Below are positions 45,332 through 57,573 of a stretch of 64,000 nucleotides of DNA, in pieces. Source of the DNA: CAZKNF01 sp964554105 (lineage in GTDB: Bacteria; Bacteroidota; Rhodothermia; Rhodothermales; VXPQ01); contig CAZKNF010000001.1 in the NCBI GenBank assembly GCA_964554105.1, positions 89,166-153,165 on the forward strand, written 5' to 3'. The translations under genes and the position numbers were made by a program. The notes beneath the pieces were generated by a model, which worked only from the letters and a program-made list of their open reading frames with translations, had not been told where the DNA came from and made no database searches. Numbering within the stretch: position 1 is the first letter of the stretch; the number at the start of each line of letters is the position of its first letter.

Positions 45332-45389
45332 AGGCTGCGGGAGGGAGGCGGCGCGCTAGAATGCAGCGTCACATTCGCCTGGACCGACG

Positions 45390-48065
<2,676 letters not shown>

Positions 48066-48198
48066 ATTGATATAAGTAGGTGAGTATCTGCGGCGACAAC
48101 GCGATCAAATAAGACACACCGCGACGATCCCCATACCAGATTAATGAGATGCCGCGAGAATCGGGGGTCTGACTACGCTGAAATTAGCCAGGGAGTTC

Positions 48199-48441
48199 TT
48201 AGAACTCCGTTAATCCCTCGTAAACAATAACACCCGCCAGTGCCGCGGTTCCTGCGACGACGCCGACTCCCGCGACCATGCCGCCTCCGATAAGGTGCCC
48301 TATGCGAGACAGTGACCTTGAAATTCCGGGGGCGCCGCGAACATTCCCGCGCGCGGCGGCGACGGCGCCGATCCCGACTCCCGCGCCGGCGGCGATCGCC
48401 GTCACGCATGCAGCTGCTTGAATCACTTCGCGCCTTACCAT
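48199..48441 (-). CDS. Small glycine/alanine-rich membrane protein
   Basis: 80 residues with two glycine/alanine-rich hydrophobic helices (about 7-29 and 47-72) separated by a basic linker. GxxxG-type spacing is frequent (GAGVGIGAV, GGGMVAGVGVVAG). No family recognised. Its coding character rests on the coherent two-helix pattern and would need conservation to confirm. ATG 48462 is an alternative start. About 220 bases without a gene separate it from topA. Confidence 0.5.
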   Translation of the reverse strand: MVRREVIQAAACVTAIAAGAGVGIGAVAAARGNVRGAPGISRSLSRIGHLIGGGMVAGVGVVAGTAALAGVIVYEGLTEF

Positions 48442-48665
48442 GGTTTGTCTCCCGTGATGCACATTGGATGCGCGACGAAGTTACGAAGTGCGTGCTAAAT
48501 AGGCGAACGGCGCACGCGGTTGGTGCCAGGCAGGAACGGTAGGGAGGAACGATTCGCTTCCACGCTGCGTGAGAGTGCCCCGCTCAAAACGATGCGATGC
48601 TCGCGAGAAATCACGAGTCCTGTCATGGCCGATCGTCTTTCAGTATCGATTGTAATGGATAATTA

Positions 48666-51251
48666 ATGAAACGATTAGTAGTAGTCGAGTCGCCCACAAA
48701 AGCCCGAACCATCCGCAATTTCCTGTCCGGCGACTATCAGGTTGAGGCGAGCATGGGACACGTGCGCGATCTTCCGGCCTCCGCTTCCGAGATTCCAGAC
48801 GACATGCGGGACAAGCCCTGGGCCAATCTCGGTGTCGATATCACCGATGGATTCGAGCCCATCTACGTCGTTGCGGCTGACAAGAAGAAGGTCGTGCGAC
48901 AGCTTAAGACAGCGCTGAAGGGTACGGATGAACTCCTCATCGCCACGGATGAGGATCGCGAGGGCGAATCTATCGGATGGCATCTTGTCCAGGTGCTCGC
49001 CCCGACCGTGCCCGTCCGCCGCATGGTTTTTCACGAGATTACTCGTGAGGCAATCGAGCAGGCTCTCAGCGAGACCCGCGGCATCGATCAGCATCTCGTC
49101 GACGCGCAGGAGACCCGCCGCATCCTCGACAGATTAGTCGGTTATACGTTGTCTCCATTGCTCTGGAAGAAGATCGCTCCGAAGCTGTCTGCTGGACGCG
49201 TCCAGAGTGTGGCCGTGCGCGTACTCGTCCTGAGGGAACGAGAGCGGATGCTCTTTGTGCCGGCTAGCTATTGGGACTTGAAAGCGACTCTCGACAAAGC
49301 TGGGACGGAATTCGAAGCCCGCATGACCCACTACGGTGGTATACGGCTCGCGACCGGCAAAGATTTTGATGACAATACGGGGCGTTTGAAGGAGAATTTG
49401 ACGGCTGGTGAGGATGTTCTTCTGATTTCGGAGGACGAGGTTAGTGCACTCGCCGACCGCCTGCCAAGCGCGTCGTGGCGCGTCACCAACATCGATGACC
49501 GAATGTCGACGCGGTCGCCCTATCCACCGTTTATCACTTCGACCCTGCAGCAGGAGGCGAATAGGAAGCTGAATCTGCCGGCGAGGTCGACGATGCAGGT
49601 TGCGCAGCGCCTCTATGAGAATGGCTACATTACGTACATGCGTACCGATTCTACGACGCTGTCTAAAGAGGCGATCGAGGGCAGTCGCCGATCGGTCGAG
49701 CGCAAGTACGGCAAACAATTTCTAAGTAAGGGGCCGAAGCGCTATCAGAATAAGGTGGCAAATGCGCAGGAGGCGCACGAAGCCATTCGACCAGCGGGCC
49801 GTGATATGAAGACCCGTGACGAGCTTGGCCTCAGCGGCATCGAAGGTGCACTGTACGATTTGATCTGGAAGCGAACGGTTGCCAGCCAGATGGCGGACGC
49901 TCGCATCCGCCTCGTTACCGCGCACATTGAAGCGGGTGAAGGCGATGATGCAGCTCGGTTCCGTGCATCCGGACGCAGTATCGAATTCCCGGGATTCTTC
50001 CGCGCCTACGTCGAGGGGAGCGACGATCCTGACTCCGCTCTCGAAGATCGTGACAAGCCACTGCCGGAGCTCGCAGAAGGTGACGAACCCGGGTGTAAGA
50101 ACGTCGAGGCCAGCGGCCACGAGACGAAGCCGCCGGCAAGATACACGGAAGCGACCCTGGTGAAGGTCCTCGAGCAGGAGGGCATCGGGCGTCCGAGCAC
50201 GTACGCCACCATCATCGACACGATTGTGCGCCGCGGATACGTACGCAAGCAGGGATCGCAGCTCGCCCCGACGTTTACGGCCTTCGCGGCTAATAACCTG
50301 CTCGAAGAACAGTTCGATCAGCTCGTCGATACCGGATTTACGGCCGGCATGGAGCAGGTTCTCGACGATATTGCTGCAGGTGACCGGGACGCCACGCCGT
50401 ATCTTAAGAGCTTTTTTCTGGGTGCGGATGGACTTCAGAAGCGGGTCGAAGCAGGGCTCGATAAGATCGATGCTCGCAAGGTCTCGACGATCGATTCGCC
50501 AAAATGGAACGGATTCGTCGTACGCGTCGGTAAATTCGGGCCGTACGTCGAAGGTGAGCTCAAAGGAGAGAAGGCAACGGCATCCGTACCGGAGGAGTAT
50601 GCGCCGGCAGACATCACCAGGGAAAAGCTGCAGGAACTGCTCGAGGCCGGAAATGCGGACGACCGAATCGTCGGCACGCATCCTGAAACGAAGCAAGATG
50701 TCATAATCCGGAAGGGACCGTACGGACCGTACGTCCAGCTCGGAGATGAGGAGCAAAAGGGAAAGCCGAAACGAATCTCGCTACCAAAGGGAGTCCAGCC
50801 GGAGGAAATCGATCTTCAAGGTGCACTCGATCTGCTCTCTCTTCCCCGTGTGCTTGGTAAGCATCCGGAGACGGAGAAGGAGATTAAGTCCAATATTGGT
50901 CCATACGGCCCGTACGTCCAGCACGATCGGACCTATGCGTCACTAACGGATGATGACGACGTTTTGACGGTGGAACTCGACCGAGCACTCGAGCTGCTCT
51001 CAAAGAAAACGCAGAAGGCGGGTGCGCTCAGAACGCTGGGTGAGCATCCCGAGACGAAGGAGCCGGTCGAGGTGTGGAAGGGGCGATACGGCCCTTACGT
51101 CAAGCACGTAAAGACGAATGCGTCCCTTCCCAAGAACGTGGATCCGTCGGACGTCACGTTCGAACAAGCGCTGACGCTGCTCGAAGAGCGTGAGAAGAAG
51201 GGTAAGAAGGGCGGTCGCAGCAGAAAGAAGAGAGCCAAGTCGAAGAAGTAA
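48666..51251 (+). CDS. topA: DNA topoisomerase I
   Basis: 861 residues. The Toprim domain starts VVVESPTKARTI and has ATDEDREGESIGWH; the active-site tyrosine is Y324 in YITYMRTDST. After about residue 610 come four repeats of the kind HPET...GPYGPYV (at KFGPYVEG, GPYGPYVQ twice and RYGPYVK), replacing the four-cysteine zinc fingers of the E. coli enzyme, and a lysine/arginine-rich tail. It relaxes negative supercoils. It ends 5 bases from the convergent rsgA stop, leaving no room for a terminator between them. Confidence 0.97.
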   Translation: MKRLVVVESPTKARTIRNFLSGDYQVEASMGHVRDLPASASEIPDDMRDKPWANLGVDITDGFEPIYVVAADKKKVVRQLKTALKGTDELLIATDEDREGESIGWHLVQVLAPTVPVRRMVFHEITREAIEQALSETRGIDQHLVDAQETRRILDRLVGYTLSPLLWKKIAPKLSAGRVQSVAVRVLVLRERERMLFVPASYWDLKATLDKAGTEFEARMTHYGGIRLATGKDFDDNTGRLKENLTAGEDVLLISEDEVSALADRLPSASWRVTNIDDRMSTRSPYPPFITSTLQQEANRKLNLPARSTMQVAQRLYENGYITYMRTDSTTLSKEAIEGSRRSVERKYGKQFLSKGPKRYQNKVANAQEAHEAIRPAGRDMKTRDELGLSGIEGALYDLIWKRTVASQMADARIRLVTAHIEAGEGDDAARFRASGRSIEFPGFFRAYVEGSDDPDSALEDRDKPLPELAEGDEPGCKNVEASGHETKPPARYTEATLVKVLEQEGIGRPSTYATIIDTIVRRGYVRKQGSQLAPTFTAFAANNLLEEQFDQLVDTGFTAGMEQVLDDIAAGDRDATPYLKSFFLGADGLQKRVEAGLDKIDARKVSTIDSPKWNGFVVRVGKFGPYVEGELKGEKATASVPEEYAPADITREKLQELLEAGNADDRIVGTHPETKQDVIIRKGPYGPYVQLGDEEQKGKPKRISLPKGVQPEEIDLQGALDLLSLPRVLGKHPETEKEIKSNIGPYGPYVQHDRTYASLTDDDDVLTVELDRALELLSKKTQKAGALRTLGEHPETKEPVEVWKGRYGPYVKHVKTNASLPKNVDPSDVTFEQALTLLEEREKKGKKGGRSRKKRAKSKK

Positions 51252-51256
51252 GTCGT

Positions 51257-52246
51257 CTACCTTCCCACATCTTTGTCTCCAAGATTTATCGAATCGAGGA
51301 TATTGAGATAACTTTGGTAGCGCTCGTCGGCAATTTCTCCCGATTCAACCGCTGACTTTACTTCACAGCCGGGCTCATGATCGTGCGTGCAGGTGGGAAA
51401 GCGGCAGTGCTGAAGATGCTGCTTGAACTCGATGAAAAAGTGTGACAACTCCCACGGCTCGATGTCTAGGACACCGAACTCCCGAATCCCCGGAGTGTCG
51501 ACGATAAATCCACCTTCCGAGAGGGGGTGAAGCGATACGTATGTTGTCGTGTGACGTCCCTTGCGCGTTTTCTCGCTCACTTCCGACGTCTTGAGTTCGA
51601 GTTCGGGCTCGATCCAGTTCAGAATTGACGATTTCCCCACACCCGAGGGCCCCGTCAGCACATTCGTACGGCCCGTGAGCTCCTTTCTAAACGATTCGAG
51701 CCCTTCACCTGTCTCTGCGCTCGTTCGAAGTACCGGATAGCCGAGGCCATCGTACAGATCGACCAGTTCGTCAATGCGTTCGCGTTCGAGGTCGCCTATC
51801 AAATCTGACTTGTTGATGACAATTCCTGCGTCTATTTCATGCGCCTCAGCAACTACGAGAATGCGATCGATGAATCCGGGATTAGGATCTGGAGACTTGA
51901 CTGATTGAATCGTCCAAACCCGGTCGATATTGGTGACGATGACGTGTTCGCGCCCGACCCGCCTGCCGGCAGCCCGTCGACTGAGCTTGTTTTTGCGTTC
52001 GTAGATATCTACGATGAGTCCCGTGTCGTCCGAGCCGAGGCGGATCCGAACCCGGTCGCCGACCGCAATCGGGTTCGTCACATCATCCTCGGAAAGGCGG
52101 AAGCGCCCGCGAATCTTCGATGGGATCACGTGGTCACCAACCATCACGTCATACCAGCTTCCGGTCGACCGTATGACCACACCGACAGCGTGCGCGTCGG
52201 ACGTTCCATCCGGAGTTCCCTGCTCGGGTGTTCGCTCAGACGCCAT
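51257..52246 (-). CDS. rsgA: Ribosome small-subunit-dependent GTPase RsgA
   Basis: 329 residues. The circularly permuted GTPase order is visible: G4 NKSDL, then G1 GPSGVGKSSI, then G3 DTPGIREFG. An OB-fold precedes and a zinc motif CRFPTCTHDHEPGC follows. It checks maturation of the 30S subunit. The start at 52246 fits the family; an ATG at 52357 would add 37 unrelated residues. Divergent from the small gene at 52402. Confidence 0.95.
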   Translation of the reverse strand: MASERTPEQGTPDGTSDAHAVGVVIRSTGSWYDVMVGDHVIPSKIRGRFRLSEDDVTNPIAVGDRVRIRLGSDDTGLIVDIYERKNKLSRRAAGRRVGREHVIVTNIDRVWTIQSVKSPDPNPGFIDRILVVAEAHEIDAGIVINKSDLIGDLERERIDELVDLYDGLGYPVLRTSAETGEGLESFRKELTGRTNVLTGPSGVGKSSILNWIEPELELKTSEVSEKTRKGRHTTTYVSLHPLSEGGFIVDTPGIREFGVLDIEPWELSHFFIEFKQHLQHCRFPTCTHDHEPGCEVKSAVESGEIADERYQSYLNILDSINLGDKDVGR

Positions 52247-52401
52247 ACGAAGATCGAAGCGGAGGATTGTACAAGAGCTCGGTGTGAACAGGCAGTGCCA
52301 GGCGGCGTGAAACCTGCATCGTGATCTCTCGTCTACACGAAAAAACAAGACAATCATTACGAATACAGCGCCAACAGGCGCGCAGATCCGAAGGTGCCAA
52401 C

Positions 52402-52683
52402 ATGGGAGAGGAGAATCAGCAGCGAAAAGAGCAGTACAAGCGCGCGCGCATGGATTTCGAGGATCTGGAGATAGAAGATAAGGCGCTCTTCCTTCTCGAG
52501 GCCACAGTGTCGACGGTAGCGCGTGGAATCGAGCAAATCGGCCGGAGCGTCGCGGACGAATTTGACAAGGCGTGCCGGCGTTCGGCGCAGTCTGCAGAGA
52601 CTGGCAGCGGCGAAGCCCCTGAACATCAGAACGGCGCTACGTCCTCGGGAGGCGCGACCGAACCGGGCGACGGGAATCCCTGA
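52402..52683 (+). CDS. Small hypothetical protein
   Basis: 93 residues. Charged N-terminus, one amphipathic helical region (KALFLLEATVSTVARGIEQI, about 27-47) and a Gly/Ser/Glu-rich tail. No family recognised. A gaaggtg element is well placed before ATG 52402. It lies between rsgA (divergent) and another small gene of similar style. Confidence 0.6.
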   Translation: MGEENQQRKEQYKRARMDFEDLEIEDKALFLLEATVSTVARGIEQIGRSVADEFDKACRRSAQSAETGSGEAPEHQNGATSSGGATEPGDGNP

Positions 52684-52716
52684 GCACCGCCCTCCCGGTA
52701 CTCAATGACGTGAGAA

Positions 52717-52756
52717 GGGCCGGCTATCCCAGCAGGATAACCGGCCCGTTTACACT
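52717..52756 (+). terminator. Hairpin terminator candidate
   Basis: gggccggctatcc pairs with ggataaccggccc across the loop cagca: 13 positions with a single mismatch, followed by gtttacactt. The stem is strong, the T-tract weak. It lies 33 bases after the stop of the small gene at 52402-52683 and before the next small gene. Confidence 0.6.
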
Positions 52757-52763
52757 TCGCATC

Positions 52764-52982
52764 ATGAATGAATCAGACAAAAGGTCAGCCGATATCGAGC
52801 AGCTGAATCTGCTAGGGAAAGCGGCATACCTTGGAGGCTCTGCCGTTCGTCTGGCTGCAGGCTGGATCGACACGGCGGTGCACCAGGCCGCCGGCATCTA
52901 CGTCGAGACGGAGAGGGCGTTCAAACAGGGCCTTGATCCGAATATCGAAGATGCCAAGATCATAGAGGAATCCGAGAACTAG
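52764..52982 (+). CDS. Small hypothetical protein
   Basis: 72 residues. Acidic/basic N-terminus, a moderately hydrophobic middle (LGKAAYLGGSAVRLAAGWI, about 17-35), then a polar acidic C-terminus (NIEDAKIIEESEN). No family recognised. Start 52764 is preferred because an upstream in-frame ATG at 52710 would run through the terminator hairpin. It ends 14 bases from the convergent lon stop. Confidence 0.6.
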   Translation: MNESDKRSADIEQLNLLGKAAYLGGSAVRLAAGWIDTAVHQAAGIYVETERAFKQGLDPNIEDAKIIEESEN

Positions 52983-52996
52983 CCTTCGCTTTCGCG

Positions 52997-55534
52997 CTAC
53001 GAATCGGTGGTAACGACGGTGGATCCGTTAGCGGGTTGCTGTATGGCCGATTGAAGTCGTTTTTCCGCATCCGAAATCGCGAATAGAGCCTGTGCGTCGG
53101 CGATCGGCTCGTCGTCGAGCACGTATCCGGTTAGCTCTTCCATTCGCTTTATGTACACGACTTCGAGTTCCTCGAGTGCCGCTTCTTTTATCTCCTTTAT
53201 GTCCTTCTCATTCTTTTCCGGAAGGATCACGCGCTGAATCCCGGCGCGTTTTGCGGCCAGCACTTTCTCTTTAATGCCGCCGACGGGCAACACCAATCCG
53301 CGGAGCGTAATCTCACCCGTCATGGCGATATTATGTTTGACTCGACGCTGCGTATAAATAGACATCAGCGCACTCAGCATTGCGACACCTGCGGAAGGGC
53401 CATCCTTGGGCACCGCGCCAGCGGGGATGTGGACGTGAACGTCCCAGTATCTGAATGCATCAAGCGGAATATTGAGTTCGTCCGTGTGGGCCTTCACATA
53501 GGACAGCGCGGCTTGCGCCGATTCCTTCATGACATCCCCGAGCTTACCTGTCAGAATGAGCCGACCCGAACCTCTGGACACGGAAGCTTCGACAAACAAG
53601 ATATCGCCGCCCACCGGTGTCCACGCGAGTCCGGTCGCGACGCCAGGTACTTCCGTTCGCTGCGCCACATCCGAGAAAAACTTCCGCGCACCGATATAGT
53701 GCTCTACATCGTCTGCGTCGATTTTTTTCGATTCGATCTCACCGACCGCGACATCTTTCGCGACGCCGCGTGCGACAGAACCTATCGTTCGCTCCAGTTG
53801 GCGCACACCGGACTCACGAGTGTATCCGTCGATAATGAGGTTTAGTGCATCATCCGACAGCGAGAGCTGTCCCTCTTTCAATCCGTTCCTGTCGATCTGT
53901 CGGGGCACCAGGTACTGTTTCGCAATCTGCAGCTTTTCGTCCTGCGTATATCCGTTGATCTCGATGATCTCCATCCGATCGCGAAGCGGGCCTGGAATGT
54001 TCTCCAGGAAGTTCGCCGTCGCGATAAACAGCACTTTCGACAGGTCGTAGTCGATCTCGAGGTAGTGATCGTTGAAGTTGTCATTCTGCTCAGGGTCCAG
54101 AACCTCCAGCAATGCGCTTGACGGATCACCTCGGAAGTCAGCACCAAGCTTGTCGACCTCGTCCAGCATGAAGACCGGATTGTTTGTACCGGCCTTCTTC
54201 AATCCCTGGACAATACGGCCTGGAAGCGCGCCTACGTAGGTTCTGCGATGGCCGCGGATTTCTGCTTCATCACGTACGCCGCCAAGGCTCATGCGCACGA
54301 ACTCCCTGTCGAGGGCTCGGGCAATGCTTTTTCCCAGGCTCGTTTTCCCGACCCCTGGAGGACCATAGAAGCACAAGATGGGTGCCTTCATGTCGCCTTT
54401 CAGCTTCAGAACAGCCAGATATTCCAGAATGCGCTTCTTTACCTGTTCGAGGCCGTAGTGATCTTCCTCGAGCACTTCTTCGGCCCGGTTGATCTCAAGG
54501 TGGTCCTTAGAATACTCAAGCCAGGGCAGGTCGAGAATCCAATCGACGTAGTTCCGGGTGACGGCATAATCCGGAGCGGCCGGGTTTGTCCTTGCGAGCT
54601 TCTGGACTTCCTTCTCGACGACCTCTCGGGCGTGCTCGGGGAGCTCTTTTTCTTCGAGACGTTCACGCAGCTCAGAAATTTCGGCACCTCCGCCGTCCCC
54701 TTCGCCGAGCTCATCCTGGATCGCCTTCATCTGCTGGCGCAGGAGATACTCACGCTGCTGCTGGTCGACGTCGGTCTTCACACGGGTTCGGATCTCCTCT
54801 GACAATTGAAGAACCTGCAACTCCCGATTGAGATGTCGCATTACCTTCTCGGCACGCCCGACGAGGGCCTTTGTCTCCAGAAGGTCCTGCTTATCGTCGA
54901 CGTCGATCTGGAGATTCGATGCGATGAAATGAATCAGGAAAGCAGGCGAATCGATGTTCTGAATCGCGTATGCAGCCTCGCTTGGAAGATTAGGGGAGAG
55001 ATTGACGATTTGGATGGCCAATTCTTTTATCGATCGGATCCGTGCATGGAGCTCTACGTCATCGGCCGATGTCTCTTCGTCGATCGGAGTTACCTTCGCT
55101 TCAAAATACGGCTCGGTCTGGACGTACTTATCAACCTGAAAGCGGCGTTTGCCCTGAATTACGATCGATTTAGATCCATCGGGCATCTTGATGAGCTTGA
55201 GAATCGTGGCCACGGTGCCGACGTCATATAGATCGCTGGAATCGGGATTCTCAACGTCGCTGCTTTTCTGAGCCACGACGCCGATAAGACGATCACTGTC
55301 GAAGGCATCCTTTACCAGCTTGAGGGACGCATCCCGGCCTACCGTGATAGGCAGCACGACGCCTGGGAAGAGAACCGTATTACGGAGGGCGAGGACGGGA
55401 AGCGTCTCCGGCACGTCCGCCATGCTCATCTCCTTTTCCTCATCGGCCGTCGGAAGCGGTATGCTCTGCTCCGGATCGTCCGGATCCATCGCTACGAAAG
55501 CAGGGGTCTCATGTATCCAATTCTGATCAAACAT
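52997..55534 (-). CDS. lon: ATP-dependent protease Lon
   Basis: 845 residues. N-terminal substrate-binding domain (LPVLALRNTVLFPGVVLP), AAA+ module with GPPGVGKTSL near residue 390, and C-terminal Ser-Lys protease domain with catalytic S714 in PKDGPSAGVAM and the lysine in GGIKEKVLAAKRAG. It degrades damaged and regulatory proteins. An extra 40-residue acidic N-terminal segment precedes the Lon domain; an internal ATG (MADVPETLP) is an alternative start. About 274 gene-free bases separate it from the histidine kinase stop. Confidence 0.97.
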   Translation of the reverse strand: MFDQNWIHETPAFVAMDPDDPEQSIPLPTADEEKEMSMADVPETLPVLALRNTVLFPGVVLPITVGRDASLKLVKDAFDSDRLIGVVAQKSSDVENPDSSDLYDVGTVATILKLIKMPDGSKSIVIQGKRRFQVDKYVQTEPYFEAKVTPIDEETSADDVELHARIRSIKELAIQIVNLSPNLPSEAAYAIQNIDSPAFLIHFIASNLQIDVDDKQDLLETKALVGRAEKVMRHLNRELQVLQLSEEIRTRVKTDVDQQQREYLLRQQMKAIQDELGEGDGGGAEISELRERLEEKELPEHAREVVEKEVQKLARTNPAAPDYAVTRNYVDWILDLPWLEYSKDHLEINRAEEVLEEDHYGLEQVKKRILEYLAVLKLKGDMKAPILCFYGPPGVGKTSLGKSIARALDREFVRMSLGGVRDEAEIRGHRRTYVGALPGRIVQGLKKAGTNNPVFMLDEVDKLGADFRGDPSSALLEVLDPEQNDNFNDHYLEIDYDLSKVLFIATANFLENIPGPLRDRMEIIEINGYTQDEKLQIAKQYLVPRQIDRNGLKEGQLSLSDDALNLIIDGYTRESGVRQLERTIGSVARGVAKDVAVGEIESKKIDADDVEHYIGARKFFSDVAQRTEVPGVATGLAWTPVGGDILFVEASVSRGSGRLILTGKLGDVMKESAQAALSYVKAHTDELNIPLDAFRYWDVHVHIPAGAVPKDGPSAGVAMLSALMSIYTQRRVKHNIAMTGEITLRGLVLPVGGIKEKVLAAKRAGIQRVILPEKNEKDIKEIKEAALEELEVVYIKRMEELTGYVLDDEPIADAQALFAISDAEKRLQSAIQQPANGSTVVTTDS

Positions 55535-55808
55535 GCTATTTGTCTATCTGTAAAGGCGGAGCAGCGATACATGCCGGTCCGTCATGATGCGCAATTCAGC
55601 TAGGATTTCATTTCGAGTTTTCTGAAGTTCAAAAACCAAGCCAAGGCAACGGACTGCCAAACTGTCGGGTGACTGTACATACTACTCGGTTCGGTCCACG
55701 ATGATGATGGAGACGTGTGAAATGATTGAAAGGCGATGAAACACCCGCGTTACGTCCTGCGCTCCCAGTTCCAAAGGCGGTCTTAGCGGCCGTAGACACG
55801 AACTCAAG

Positions 55809-57308
55809 TTATTCAGACTTGCGGAAGGGAATGCTTCCGAGAATATCCTGAATGGTGCCGTCGAGTTGATCGACCTTGAATGGTTTCGAAAGAACCACAT
55901 CGACGTCTTCGCTCGGTTCTCCCGCGTCTGTATCTCCGGTGAGCAGAACGATAGGCAGGTCGGGGTGGCGCGTACGAATTTCATGAGCGAGCTGTCGGCC
56001 GTTCATCTGCGGCATACCCAGATCGGTAAAGACGACGTCGAACTCATGGTCGCCGATCAGATTGAGCGCTTCGACTCCCGATGCAGCCTGGACGACCGTA
56101 TGGCCCTTTAGCGTTAGCAGCTTCTTCAAAATGGTTCGTACCATTTTTTCGTCGTCGACGACCATGATGCGGGCGGATCGCCGGGGGCCGGCAGCGATTT
56201 TCTCTTCACGTTCCTGGCGTGATTCTTCGGCTCGTGGTAGGACGATGGAGAACGAGGTGCCTTCACCCGGTCGGGAGTCCGCTCGAATGGTACCTTCGTG
56301 TTCCTGGACAATCCCGTAACTGACGGCAAGGCCCATCCCCGTTCCGCGGTCACCCTTTGTGGTGTAGAGGGGCTGGAAGATATGCTGGATGATCTCGTCG
56401 GACATGCCGACGCCGGTATCGGACACGTCGATCCGCACGCCCGCATCCACATTCTCCGTGCGGAAGGTAATGGTGCCGCCCTCCGGCATGGCTTGAACGG
56501 CGTTCAAGATCAAGTTCAGGAAAACCTCGCGGAGCTCGGTCGCCGATCCCAGGACCGGTGGAACGTGGTGAAATTCCTGCAGGACTTCGATGGAGATGCC
56601 AAGTCGACGCGGTTCGTTGTACCAGTATGGCCTTGTCAACGTCACGCAATCCTGGATGAGCGTGGGGATATCGAGAGGCGTGAAATGAGTCTGCTTCTCC
56701 TGTCGAATGTACTGCTGGATTTTTCTGATCAAGGCGGCGCCGTCGAGGGCTGCGCGTTCGATCGTTCGAAGATGCTCGGCTAGTGCATCATCGCCGTTCT
56801 CATCGCTGACGTATCCGATCAAGAGTTCGGTGTATCCGAGGATTCCGCTGAGCAAATTGTTGAAATCATGCGCGATGCCCATCGTCATCCGGCCGAGCGT
56901 TTCCAGCCGATTGCGCTGCGTCTGACTTTGCATCCACGTTTCGGGCTCTCGAAGGACCTCACCGGTGATGGTGACACCCCGAACGCGAATCGTGCCGTCG
57001 GCATCGGCACGGGCGTCGGGATCAGCATCGGGAAGGTATATGGGAAGAAAATTGAGGAGAAGCGGGACAGCGTCATCGATGCCAGGGACGCTGAGCAAGA
57101 AGAACTGATTGGTTACAAGCGAGCCCGAAGATGCCTCTCGCAGACACTGCGTAGTCCTCTCACGATCTTCATCTGAAAAGCGTGACCAGCCCGCTCCGAC
57201 GATGTTCTGCCACGGGTCGTTGCGATAGATGAATGCTCCGTCAATAGAGTATGTAGAGACGAGGAGCTCCGGCTCGAGATGAGGAAAGGATTCGACGTCG
57301 ATGGCCAT
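55809..57308 (-). CDS. Soluble hybrid histidine kinase with C-terminal receiver
   Basis: 499 residues. N-terminal PAS-like region (about 1-130), dimerisation helix with phospho-histidine H147 in GIAHDFNNLLSGILGY, ATPase domain (FLNLILNAVQAMPEGG, DVSDTGVGM, GTGMGLAVSYG) and a receiver with VVDDEKM, the acceptor Asp in VVFTDLGMP and SKPFK. No membrane segment is visible, so it should sense a cytoplasmic signal. The start is the first ATG; a TTG at 57371 would add 21 residues. No response regulator is adjacent. The 265 bases before it, up to the divergent cystathionine beta-synthase gene, hold nothing else. Confidence 0.92.
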   Translation of the reverse strand: MAIDVESFPHLEPELLVSTYSIDGAFIYRNDPWQNIVGAGWSRFSDEDRERTTQCLREASSGSLVTNQFFLLSVPGIDDAVPLLLNFLPIYLPDADPDARADADGTIRVRGVTITGEVLREPETWMQSQTQRNRLETLGRMTMGIAHDFNNLLSGILGYTELLIGYVSDENGDDALAEHLRTIERAALDGAALIRKIQQYIRQEKQTHFTPLDIPTLIQDCVTLTRPYWYNEPRRLGISIEVLQEFHHVPPVLGSATELREVFLNLILNAVQAMPEGGTITFRTENVDAGVRIDVSDTGVGMSDEIIQHIFQPLYTTKGDRGTGMGLAVSYGIVQEHEGTIRADSRPGEGTSFSIVLPRAEESRQEREEKIAAGPRRSARIMVVDDEKMVRTILKKLLTLKGHTVVQAASGVEALNLIGDHEFDVVFTDLGMPQMNGRQLAHEIRTRHPDLPIVLLTGDTDAGEPSEDVDVVLSKPFKVDQLDGTIQDILGSIPFRKSE

Positions 57309-57573
57309 TGGAGAGATCTGAATACGAACCCGATCGTAAATTTTGCTTAAGCTAAGCAACGCCTGCCACAAATACGGACATCGTCACCCCGTTTAGCGCC
57401 GAGACCGGATCGACCACAGAATTCAAGGGATCTGTTTCAGTGCCCCCGTGGAAAAAAGGAACCACGCCAGTCCAATCGGCATCATGATCGAAAACGATTG
57501 AGCTTACATTTCATCCGACCGATGCGTACGATGAAACGGTACGCTCTGAACCAGCAAAAAGAACAGCACGGCC

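Noticed and set aside
49722..50756. Long open frame on the minus strand (344 residues)
   Set aside because: Antisense to topA; no recognisable domain and an arginine/serine-rich composition typical of shadow frames.
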